In this document: piece after piece, positions 28,608 through 35,601 of the stretch
How positions within the stretch are numbered: position 1 is the first letter of the stretch
Layout of the letters: every line of letters begins with the position of its first letter
Origin: Kitasatospora phosalacinea
GTDB lineage: Bacteria; Actinomycetota; Actinomycetes; Streptomycetales; Streptomycetaceae
Length of the DNA stretch: 64,000 bases
Assembly (NCBI RefSeq): GCF_030268885.1
Contig: NZ_BSSA01000006.1
Location: forward strand, 62,001 to 126,000
Direction: 5' to 3'
Made by a program: the position numbers and the translations under genes
The notes under the pieces: model-generated
Told to the model about the DNA's origin: nothing
The model's database searches: none
Seen by the model: the letters and a program-made list of their open reading frames with translations, nothing else

Positions 28608-30014
28608 TCAGTGCTGCCAGTGGGCGACGTCCACGTTCTCCAGGACGCCGATGGCGTCGGGAACGAGGATCGCCGCCGAGTAGTAGGCGCTGACCAGGTA
28701 CTTGACCACGGCCTTCTCGTCGATGCCCATGAAGCGCACGTTCAGGCCCGGCTCGACCTGGTCGGGCAGCGCGCCGGGGCGCAGGCCGATCACGCCCTGG
28801 TTGTCCTCGCCCACCCGCATCGCCAGGATCGAGGTGGTGCCGTCGACCACCGGGATCTTGTTGCAGGTGAGGATCGGGACGCCGCGCCAGCTGGGCACCG
28901 TCCTCCCCTCGAACTGGACCGTCCCCGGGTAGAGGCCGCGGCTGTTGCACTCCCGGCCGAAGGCCGCGATCGCCTTCGGGTGGGCCAGGTAGAACTTGGT
29001 GCTGCGGCGGCGGCAGAGCAGCTCGTCCATGTCGTCCGGGGTGGGCGGGCCGGAGCGGGTCTGGATCCGCTGGCCGTACTCGGCGTTGGCCAGCAGGCCG
29101 AACTCCGGGTTGTTGACCAGCTCGTGCTCCTGGCGCTCGCGCAGCGCCTCGACGGTCAGCCGGAGCTGGTGCTCGGTCTGGTCCATCGGCTTGTTGTAGA
29201 GGTCGGCGACCCGGCTGTGCACCCGCAGCACCGTCTGGGCCACGCTCAACTCGTACTCGCGCGGCTTGAGTTCGTAGTCGACGAAGGCGGTGGGCAGGTC
29301 GAACTCGCCCTCGTGGCCCGCCGACATGCCGATCGCGGCCTCGCCCTTGTGGGTCTGCGGGAGCTGCGAGTCGGCGATGAAGGCGAGGACCTGGTCGCGC
29401 AGCGCCTCGGAGCGGTCGACCAGCTCCTGGAAGGCGGGCCAGGCCAGCACCATCGCGGTGCCCGCGGTGGCGGCCTTCACGCTGTAGGGCCAGCGGCGGT
29501 CGGCGACGGTGAGCGCCTCGTCGCCGATGTGGTCGCCGTCGGCGAAGGTGCCCAGGACCGCCGGGTCGCCGTACTTGCCGGTGCCGACCTTGTCGACCTT
29601 GCCGTGCGCGACCAGGAACACCTGGTCGATCTCGGTGCCCTGCTCGATCAGCACCTCGCCCGCCGCGAAGTCCCGCTGGACGAAGCGCCCGGCCAGCTCG
29701 GCCAGCAGCGCGTCGTTCGCGAAGCCGCGCAGCACCGGGACCTCGCGCAGCGTCGGCGGGACGACCGAGACCTCGCGGCCGGTCTGCACGAAGCCCACCC
29801 GGCCCCGGCCGACCGCGTACGACAGGCGGCGGTTGACCCGGTAGGTGCCGCCGGAGACCTCGACCCAGGGCAGCGCGCGGAGCAGCCAGCGGTTGCTGAT
29901 CTCCTGCATCTGCGGGGCCGACTTGGTGGTCGACGCGAGGTTCTTGGCGGCCGCCACCGAGAGGCTGCTCTGCGGCCTCGTCTGGGGAATTCCGGCGGTG
30001 GTTTCGGTCGTCAT
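28608..30014 (-). CDS. eshA: Family 2B encapsulin shell protein (EshA-like, with cyclic nucleotide-binding domain)
   Basis: This 468-residue protein matches EshA of Streptomyces griseus and the family 2B encapsulins, which have an HK97-type fold. A cyclic-nucleotide-binding domain is inserted near the N-terminus (about residues 95-205: [27 protein letters not shown]...[30 protein letters not shown]). The shell part follows ([65 protein letters not shown], then [25 protein letters not shown] and [21 protein letters not shown]). Such shells enclose a cargo enzyme encoded next door. Here the neighbour is a polyprenyl synthase, not the 2-methylisoborneol synthase seen with other copies. The ATG at 30014 gives the conserved MTTET-type start. 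Confidence 0.93.
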   Translation of the reverse strand: MTTETTAGIPQTRPQSSLSVAAAKNLASTTKSAPQMQEISNRWLLRALPWVEVSGGTYRVNRRLSYAVGRGRVGFVQTGREVSVVPPTLREVPVLRGFANDALLAELAGRFVQRDFAAGEVLIEQGTEIDQVFLVAHGKVDKVGTGKYGDPAVLGTFADGDHIGDEALTVADRRWPYSVKAATAGTAMVLAWPAFQELVDRSEALRDQVLAFIADSQLPQTHKGEAAIGMSAGHEGEFDLPTAFVDYELKPREYELSVAQTVLRVHSRVADLYNKPMDQTEHQLRLTVEALRERQEHELVNNPEFGLLANAEYGQRIQTRSGPPTPDDMDELLCRRRSTKFYLAHPKAIAAFGRECNSRGLYPGTVQFEGRTVPSWRGVPILTCNKIPVVDGTTSILAMRVGEDNQGVIGLRPGALPDQVEPGLNVRFMGIDEKAVVKYLVSAYYSAAILVPDAIGVLENVDVAHWQH

Positions 30015-30086
30015 TTCGAAGGGGCCCCTGATCGCGTCGACGGCACGGTGCGGCAACCATGCTGACGCCCGTTCAGGTGAGGCGGC

Positions 30087-30106
30087 AATCACTCGTGGGG
30101 GTGATT
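30087..30106. promoter_or_regulatory. Spaced inverted repeat upstream of the encapsulin gene
   Basis: AATCAC-N8-GTGATT is a perfect spaced inverted repeat in the 381-bp divergent gap (30015-30395) between the encapsulin and ATP-grasp genes. A plausible -10 (TAAGGT, 30300-30305) for the rightward gene lies further on. The rest of the gap shows nothing else. Confidence 0.4.
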
Positions 30107-30395
30107 CGGGTGCGTGCGCGCAATGGTGCGACCAGCGCACTGGAGGGATCATCCTTCGATCCGCGCGCCTCGGCGGGAGGGGTCGGAACCCCCTTCCGGA
30201 CGGCTTGTCGGCGGCCCTTCAGGAGCCCCCTCCGGAGGCCCGTTCCGGGGCGTCCGCGCTGCTCACCCACCCCCTGTTCGAATCGCAACGGAACAGCGCT
30301 AAGGTGGCCCCCTCACCGCGTGGTGACCGCCGCCGCAGCGCAGGCGAACCGGTCGGTGACCTCCCATCGGCACGCCCTTCTCCAGGGAGACCCTC

Positions 30396-31493
30396 GTGAC
30401 CGCGCCCGTCCGCGTCTGGCTGAACCGCACCTACGCCGAGAACGTCTTCTTCATCGACCTGCTGCGGGCCGGGACGCGCCCGGTGCACGTCCTGGCCACC
30501 CACGTCGACCCCGACTCCCCCGTGCTCGCCGCCGCCGACCTGGGCGCCCTCGAACCGGACGGGCTGTCCGCCGAGGCCTACGTGGAATTCGCGCTGGAAT
30601 TCTGCGCCCGCCACGACGTGGACGTGTTCCTGCCCCGCCTGCACCAGTTGGCGATATCGCTGCGCCGCCGTGACTTCGAGGCCCTGGGCACCGCGCTGGT
30701 CTGCCCGCCCGCCTCCGCGATATCGCTGTTCGCCAGCAAGGTCGACGGCTACCGGGCGCTGGACGCGGCCGGGCTGCCCACCCCGCTGTGGCGGCAGGCC
30801 GACACCGCCTCCGAACTGCTCGCCGCCGTCGAGGAGATCGAGGCCACCGGCTCGGCCGCCTGCCTGAAGCCCGCCTCCGGTGCGGGCGGCGAGGGCTTCC
30901 GCGTCCTGACCCGCGAACCGTTCGGCCTGCACCGGCTCGCCGGGTACGTCGACGCCCGGGTCCAGCTCGACCAGGTGCTGTCCGCGCTGGAGCGGTCCGC
31001 CGACCCCGCCGACCTGCTGGTGATGCCCTACCTGGACGGCCCCGAGGTCTCGGTGGACTGCCTGGCCGAGCAGGACGGCCGGCTGCTGGCCGCGGTCGGC
31101 CGCACCAAGCAGGGCCGCCGCCGCGGCTTCACCGTCGACCCGGCCTACCTGGGGCCCGCCCGCCGGCTGGTCGAGGAGTTCGGCGTCGGCCACCTGTCGA
31201 ACGTGCAGTTCCGGCACGAGCGGGGCACCGGGCGCCCGGTCGTCCTCGACATCAACACCCGCCCGTCCGGCGGGCTGCACCAACTCCGGCTGTGCGGGCT
31301 CAACCTGCCCGCCGCGGCCGTCGAACTCGCCCTCGGCACGCGGCCGTTGCTCCCTGCGGCGGACGAACTCACGCTCGGCGACTACACCCTGGTCTCCACC
31401 ATCCAGGCGGTGCTGCCCCGGCAGTCCGCGGCCCCCGCGCTGGAGCGCATCGAGGGCGCGGAGCGGCGGTCCGCCGCCACCGTCGCCGTGTAG
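30396..31493 (+). CDS. ATP-grasp domain-containing ligase
   Basis: This 365-residue protein has ATP-grasp architecture: an N-terminal Rossmann-like part (RVWLNRTYAENVFFIDLLR...HVLATHVDPDSPVLAAAD), an ATP-binding Lys in AACLKPASGAGGEGFRVL (in place of the Gly-rich loop), then GPEVSVDCLAEQDGRLLAAVGRTKQG and the metal-binding VVLDINTRPSGGLHQLRLCGLN. Such enzymes join a carboxylate to an amine or thiol through an acyl phosphate. The substrate is unknown. The GTG at 30396 is preceded by AGGGAGA. It is divergent from the encapsulin gene; a functional link is possible but unproven. Confidence 0.85.
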   Translation: MTAPVRVWLNRTYAENVFFIDLLRAGTRPVHVLATHVDPDSPVLAAADLGALEPDGLSAEAYVEFALEFCARHDVDVFLPRLHQLAISLRRRDFEALGTALVCPPASAISLFASKVDGYRALDAAGLPTPLWRQADTASELLAAVEEIEATGSAACLKPASGAGGEGFRVLTREPFGLHRLAGYVDARVQLDQVLSALERSADPADLLVMPYLDGPEVSVDCLAEQDGRLLAAVGRTKQGRRRGFTVDPAYLGPARRLVEEFGVGHLSNVQFRHERGTGRPVVLDINTRPSGGLHQLRLCGLNLPAAAVELALGTRPLLPAADELTLGDYTLVSTIQAVLPRQSAAPALERIEGAERRSAATVAV

Positions 31494-31501
31494 CGGCCCC
31501 G

Positions 31502-32035
31502 CTAGGCCGTCGGCCCGGTCCAGTCCAGGGTCGGCGGCAGCACGCCCTCCAGGGTGAGCAGCCAGCGCTTGGTCTCCACCCCGTGCCAGGCTCCGCCGAA
31601 ACCGCCGAGGCCGTCCGCGGCCACCACCCGGTGGCAGGGGACCAGCAGCGGCAGCGGGTTCGCGCCCATCATCTGCCCCACCGTCCGGGCCGGGGCCCCC
31701 GGTTCGGTCGGTTCGGTGAACACCCCGCTGCGGGCGGCGAGTTCGCCGTAGGTGACGGTCCGGCCCCAGGCGACGGTCTCCCACAGGCAGCGCAGCACGG
31801 TCAGATGGGGGCCGGTGGCCCGGGACCAGTCGATCGGCAGGCCCAACTCCCGCCGCGCACCGGCGAAGTACTCGCCGACCCGGGCCCGCACCAGCTCCGC
31901 CCGGCGTTCGTCGGTGCACTCCGGGGCGGGGGTGTCGCAGAGGTAGCTGGCGGCGGCCACGCCCCGGTCCGTCACCCCGAAGCGCATCGGGCCGCTCGGC
32001 AGCGGGGTCGGGACGGTCACCCAGGAGAGCTGCAT
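31502..32035 (-). CDS. ogt: Methylated-DNA--protein-cysteine methyltransferase
   Basis: This 177-residue suicide repair protein transfers the methyl group of O6-methylguanine to its own Cys. The active-site motif PCHRVV is present (LLVPCHRVVAADG), followed by the expected GGFGGAWHGVETKRWLLTLEG. The recognition helix RTVTYGELAARSG lies before it. The C-terminal domain is complete and the N-terminal ribonuclease-like domain is short, as in Ogt. Convergent with the ATP-grasp gene. Confidence 0.95.
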   Translation of the reverse strand: MQLSWVTVPTPLPSGPMRFGVTDRGVAAASYLCDTPAPECTDERRAELVRARVGEYFAGARRELGLPIDWSRATGPHLTVLRCLWETVAWGRTVTYGELAARSGVFTEPTEPGAPARTVGQMMGANPLPLLVPCHRVVAADGLGGFGGAWHGVETKRWLLTLEGVLPPTLDWTGPTA

Positions 32036-32116
32036 CCGTCCACTGTAGGGGGCGCGCGACCGGGGGTCCGGCGGGTGCGCGTCCAGGGGACCGGGGAACG
32101 GCGGGCCCGGGGCTGC

Positions 32117-32341
32117 TCAGAGGTGGTCGCGGAGGTAGGTCGCGAGGGTGCGGGACCAGGTGGCGAGTTCGGCGCGGTCGGGGGCCTCGCCGCTGCCCAG
32201 GGTGGCGAGCTGTTCGGTGGAGAGGCGGCCGCTCGCGGCCATCGCGGAGAGACCGGCCAGCAGGCCCGAGAGGCGTTCGGCGTCGGAGTGGCTGAGCATC
32301 ACCAGGGTGTCGGTGTGGCCGAGGGTCATGGAACCGGGCAT
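32117..32341 (-). CDS. Small hypothetical protein (74 aa)
   Basis: This 74-residue helical protein (TDTLVMLSHSDAERLSGLLAGLSAMAASGRLSTEQLATLG...WSRTLATYLRDHL) starts at an ATG with GAGGAGG 6 bp upstream, a strong ribosome binding site. Codon usage is like the neighbours. No known family is recognised. Its upstream region is shared with the divergent ClC gene. Confidence 0.72.
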   Translation of the reverse strand: MPGSMTLGHTDTLVMLSHSDAERLSGLLAGLSAMAASGRLSTEQLATLGSGEAPDRAELATWSRTLATYLRDHL

Positions 32342-32527
32342 CGCATCCTCCTCGATCGGTCCGATCGGTCCTCCGTCCACCGTACGACCGCGGGGGCGCG
32401 GTCGCGCGGGGGCTCGGGGAGGGCTCCGGGGGCGTTCCTCGCCCGTTCGGCCCACCCCGATGGCCGGGGGCCGGGGCGCCGTCGGACGGTCGGAGCAGGT
32501 GTGTCCGCCGGGTGACAGGGAGCGCAG

Positions 32528-33871
32528 ATGCCAGCACAGGCCGCCGGTCCGTCCCAGCCGCCCAGCCTGCGGGAGTTGCTGCGCAGCCCCGGGTACGGGC
32601 GGTTGCTGTTGGTGTCGGCGCTGGTCGGGGTGCCGGTCTCGCTGGCGGCGTTCGGCTTCGTCAGCCTGGAGCACGAACTGCAGCACTGGGTGTGGGAGAC
32701 CCTGCCGGAGGAACTGGACTACGCGCGGGCGCCGTGGTGGTGGCCGCTGCCCGCGCTGGCGCTGGCCGGTCTGCTGCTGGCGCCGGTCGTGACCCGGATG
32801 CCCGGACGTGGCGGGCACATCCCCGTGCACGGGCTGGGCGGGCCGCCGACGCTGCCGGTGGAGGTGCCGTCGGTGGTGCTGGCGGCGCTGGCCGCACTGC
32901 CGCTGGGCGCGGTGCTCGGCCCGGAGGCGCCGCTGATGGCGCTCGGCAGCGGGCTGGCGCTGCTGACGGTGAGCGCGGCCAAGCGGGCGTCCAGCCCGAT
33001 GGTCGCGCCGCTGCTGGGGACGGCCGGGTCGACGGCGGCGATCGCCACGATCTTCGGGAGCCCGGTGGTCGCGGCGGTGATGGTGATCGAGGCGGCGGGC
33101 CTGGGCGGCGCGCAGCTGACGCTGCTGCTGCTGCCGTGCCTGCTCTCCTCGGGGGTGGGCGCGCTGGTGTTCACCGGCTTCGGGCACTGGACGGGGCTGT
33201 CGATCGGCGCGCTGAGCCTGCCGTCGGTGCCGAAGGCGCAGCTGCCGGACGCCGGGGACTTCCTGTGGGGGGTGCCGCTGGCGGTGGCGGTCGCGCTGGT
33301 GATGGTGGCCGGGCAAACGGTGGGCCACCGCTTCGCCGCGTTCACGGCGCAGCGGACGGCCGTCCGCACGGTGCTGTGCGCGGTGCTGGTGGGTGCCTGC
33401 ATCACCGGGTACGCGCTGGCGACCGGGCGTTCACCGGAGGAGGCGGCGCTGTCGGGGCAGGCCATGCTCGGACAGTTGGCCGCGGACCCGTCCGGTTGGT
33501 CGGTGGGGGCGCTGCTGGCACTGGTGCTGTTCAAGGGGCTGGGCTGGGGGGTGGCGCTGGGGTCGCTGCGCGGTGGTCCGATCTTCCCGGCGGTGCTGCT
33601 GGGCGCGGCGCTCGGGGTGGCGGCGGGCGGCCTGCCGGGGTTCGGCGTCGAGGCGGGGCTGGCGGCCGGGATCGCGGCGAGCGGCGCGGCGGTCACCCGG
33701 CTGCCGGTGACCAGTACGGTGCTGGCGACCGTGCTGCTGGGCGACCAGGCGGCGGACTCGATGCCGCTGCTGATCGTCGCGGCGGTGGTGGCGTCCGTGA
33801 CCGCGGCGCTGGTGCACCGGGTGGCCGAGCCGTCCCGGGCGGCGGCGACCGCGGAGCACGCGGAGGCGTGA
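32528..33871 (+). CDS. ClC-family chloride channel / H+-Cl- exchanger
   Basis: This 447-residue membrane protein has 10-12 helices and ClC signature positions: GAVLGPEAPLMALGS (the GxxGPEx helix N region), ATIFGSPVVAAVMVIE (equivalent of the GSGIP/inner-gate region, diverged) and SLRGGPIFPAVLLGAALG (GGxFxP, selectivity filter). The Glu in GPEAP is the candidate gating glutamate. The ATG at 32528 is preceded by GGGAG. No regulatory CBS domains are present. Confidence 0.9.
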   Translation: MPAQAAGPSQPPSLRELLRSPGYGRLLLVSALVGVPVSLAAFGFVSLEHELQHWVWETLPEELDYARAPWWWPLPALALAGLLLAPVVTRMPGRGGHIPVHGLGGPPTLPVEVPSVVLAALAALPLGAVLGPEAPLMALGSGLALLTVSAAKRASSPMVAPLLGTAGSTAAIATIFGSPVVAAVMVIEAAGLGGAQLTLLLLPCLLSSGVGALVFTGFGHWTGLSIGALSLPSVPKAQLPDAGDFLWGVPLAVAVALVMVAGQTVGHRFAAFTAQRTAVRTVLCAVLVGACITGYALATGRSPEEAALSGQAMLGQLAADPSGWSVGALLALVLFKGLGWGVALGSLRGGPIFPAVLLGAALGVAAGGLPGFGVEAGLAAGIAASGAAVTRLPVTSTVLATVLLGDQAADSMPLLIVAAVVASVTAALVHRVAEPSRAAATAEHAEA

Positions 33872-33873
33872 GG

Positions 33874-33946
33874 GCGGCCGGTGCACCGGCGGCGCGGCGG
33901 CCCGGACCCGGTCAGCGGCCGGTGCACCGGCGACGCGGCGGCCCGG
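33874..33946. repeat. 41-bp imperfect tandem repeat with hairpins
   Basis: A 32-bp block at 33874-33905 recurs at 33915-33946 with one mismatch (period 41 bp). Each block holds the self-complementary GCCGGTGCACCGGC. It lies between the convergent ClC and membrane-protein stop codons, where it probably works as a double terminator. Confidence 0.7.
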
Positions 33947-34924
33947 TCAGCGGCCGCAGGTGCGGCACGGCGGGCGGGTGGCGCGGCCGTAGGCGAGGGC
34001 GGCGGTGCCGAGGCCCAGGCCCCACAGCCAGTAGGCGGGCATCGCGACCCACAGGAAGGACAGCGGCAGGTCGCCCGGCTGCGGCACCGGGTGCAGCGTC
34101 TCGCCGACGAGCTGGCCGATGCCGACGCCGAAGTACACCAGCAGTCCGGCGGAGACCGCGGCGGCCGGACCCAGCAGCAGCCACCTGGGAACCCGGCGGC
34201 CGCCCAGCAGCGGCACCCGGCGCGGGACGTCCCGCCCCCAGCGGTGCACCAGGGACAGCGGCAGCGCGGTGCCGGCCAGCACGAACCCGGTCTCGAACGC
34301 GGCGAGCGACACCGCCCCGGCCGTGCCCAACGGGCCCGGGTCGCCGAACCCCAGCCCGTACTGGGCGAGGATCCGCAGCCAGCAGGACGCGACCGCCCCG
34401 TACGCCGCCCAGCGGGCCCAGGACGGGGTGCGGGTGCGGGCGCCGGGGTCGTGCGGGCCGCCGGTGCGGCCGCAGCGGAGGCAGTCGCCGTGCAGCCGCC
34501 GCCGGTGGTCGAGCGCGGCGGCGGCCAGCAGGACGGCGGTCGCGGCGCACCCGGCCCGGCTGAGGAAGCCGGCCGCCGAGTGCGGGAGGTGCAGACCGGG
34601 CAGCAGGCCGCCGACCACGTCCAGCAACAGGAACGGACAGGCCAGCAGCAGTCCGGCGGCCACCGCGGCGGCGGCCGCGACCAGCGCCGGACGGTGGCGG
34701 CGGGCCCGGTGCAGGCCGTGCGCGAGCAGCGCGGCGGCCGCGCACAGCGCCACCGCGCCCCAGCGGGGGACGACCAGCAGGTCGGTGCCGAGCCGCCCGA
34801 ACGACGGGGCGCCGCCCAGCGCCCACCGGACCTGCAGCGTCCCGTACCCGAGGGCGGCGGCGAGCGCGGCGACGGTCGTGCGGGGCGGGCGGGAGGAGCC
34901 GGGCGGGTCGGGGCGGTCTGCCAT
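33947..34924 (-). CDS. Multi-spanning membrane protein of unknown function
   Basis: This 325-residue protein has about eight hydrophobic segments (WGAVALCAAAALLAHGL, LVAAAAAVAAGLLLACPFLLLDVVGG, ATAVLLAAAALD, WLLLGPAAAVSAGLLVYFGVGI, LPLSFLWVAMPAYWLWGLGLGTAALAYG). Internal and terminal CxxC pairs occur (CLRCGRTG in the middle; PPCRTCGR at the C-terminus). No catalytic family is recognised. The ATG at 34924 fits the start of the conserved-looking part; the upstream 93 codons open in frame are Pro/Arg-rich and unlikely to be translated. Confidence 0.72.
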   Translation of the reverse strand: MADRPDPPGSSRPPRTTVAALAAALGYGTLQVRWALGGAPSFGRLGTDLLVVPRWGAVALCAAAALLAHGLHRARRHRPALVAAAAAVAAGLLLACPFLLLDVVGGLLPGLHLPHSAAGFLSRAGCAATAVLLAAAALDHRRRLHGDCLRCGRTGGPHDPGARTRTPSWARWAAYGAVASCWLRILAQYGLGFGDPGPLGTAGAVSLAAFETGFVLAGTALPLSLVHRWGRDVPRRVPLLGGRRVPRWLLLGPAAAVSAGLLVYFGVGIGQLVGETLHPVPQPGDLPLSFLWVAMPAYWLWGLGLGTAALAYGRATRPPCRTCGR

Positions 34925-35023
34925 GGCGTCCACGCCAGGGAGCGGCGGGCGGGCGGGCGTCGGCCGTACGGAGGTGGGCGGACAGGTCGCGGGGAGGAGC
35001 TTACGGCTCCGCTGCAAGGAGGT

Positions 35024-35036
35024 TGACGCTGCGTCA
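35024..35036. promoter_or_regulatory. 13-bp palindrome TGACGC-T-GCGTCA
   Basis: A perfect palindrome lies 100 bp upstream of the membrane-protein start at 34924, in the 677-bp gap 34925-35601. It could be an operator. The GC-rich stretch 35040-35370 of the gap shows no convincing gene. Confidence 0.4.
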
Positions 35037-35377
35037 GGTCGTCCGGCGGGAGGAGGCCCGGGTGCGGAGGGGCCGGGCGGGCAAGGGGCCGGGCGGGCAA
35101 GGGACCCGGAGACGAAGGAGGCCCGGGGGCGCACGGGTTCCCCCTGGTCCGCGGCATCCGCCGCGGGCCGGTCCCGTGCGTCCCCGGGGCCTCCGTCCAG
35201 CACGGCGGTCCCCTCGTCCGCCGTCCTGTGCTTCCGCCGTCCGCTCCTCGTGGCCCCGGCGAGCGGCTGCCGTGGCGCGGAGCGGGTCGACGGGTCGCGG
35301 CCCGTCCGGGTGTCCGGGGCGTCCGATCGGGTCGCGGGTCGGAGTGGCCCGGCCGGTGGCGGCGGGGCCGGGTCGGG

Positions 35378-35437
35378 TCAGGACCAGCCGGTGTCCCGTC
35401 GGGCGCGGCGGACGGTGGCGGTCGGGGTGCGGGTCAT
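35378..35437 (-). CDS. Possible 19-residue peptide MTRTPTATVRRARRDTGWS
   Basis: A 60-bp reading frame starts with ATG preceded by GGAGGA at ideal 5-6 bp spacing and ends with TGA. The peptide is basic, has no signal sequence and ends in Gly-Trp-Ser. It is divergent from the SARP-NB-ARC-TPR regulator at 35602, 165 bp away. It could be a small regulatory or leader peptide, or chance; the ribosome binding site is the main argument for it. Confidence 0.4.
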   Translation of the reverse strand: MTRTPTATVRRARRDTGWS

Positions 35438-35527
35438 GCTGTCCTCCGTGCTGTGCCGGGCCGGGAGAGCGCCGGGGCCCCGGCGGGGGCCCGTGGTGCA
35501 ACAGGGCAAGCCTGGATTGAGTCGATA

Positions 35528-35537
35528 ATCGGCCGAT
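35528..35537. promoter_or_regulatory. Palindrome in the promoter region of the AfsR-like gene
   Basis: ATCGGCCGAT is a perfect 10-bp palindrome inside an unusually AT-rich patch, just downstream of a possible -35 (TTGAGT, 35517-35522). It lies 65 bp before the regulator's GTG and is a likely regulatory site. Confidence 0.4.
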
Positions 35538-35601
35538 AACATCTACCTAACGTGCACCGACGAAGAGTCGGACGGGGAGCACGCGGACAGGGAGCACCAC
35601 G

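Noticed and set aside
34925..35601. A protein-coding gene in the 35040-35500 stretch
   Set aside because: All frames there are Arg/Pro/Gly-rich without ribosome sites, apart from the 19-residue candidate at 35378.
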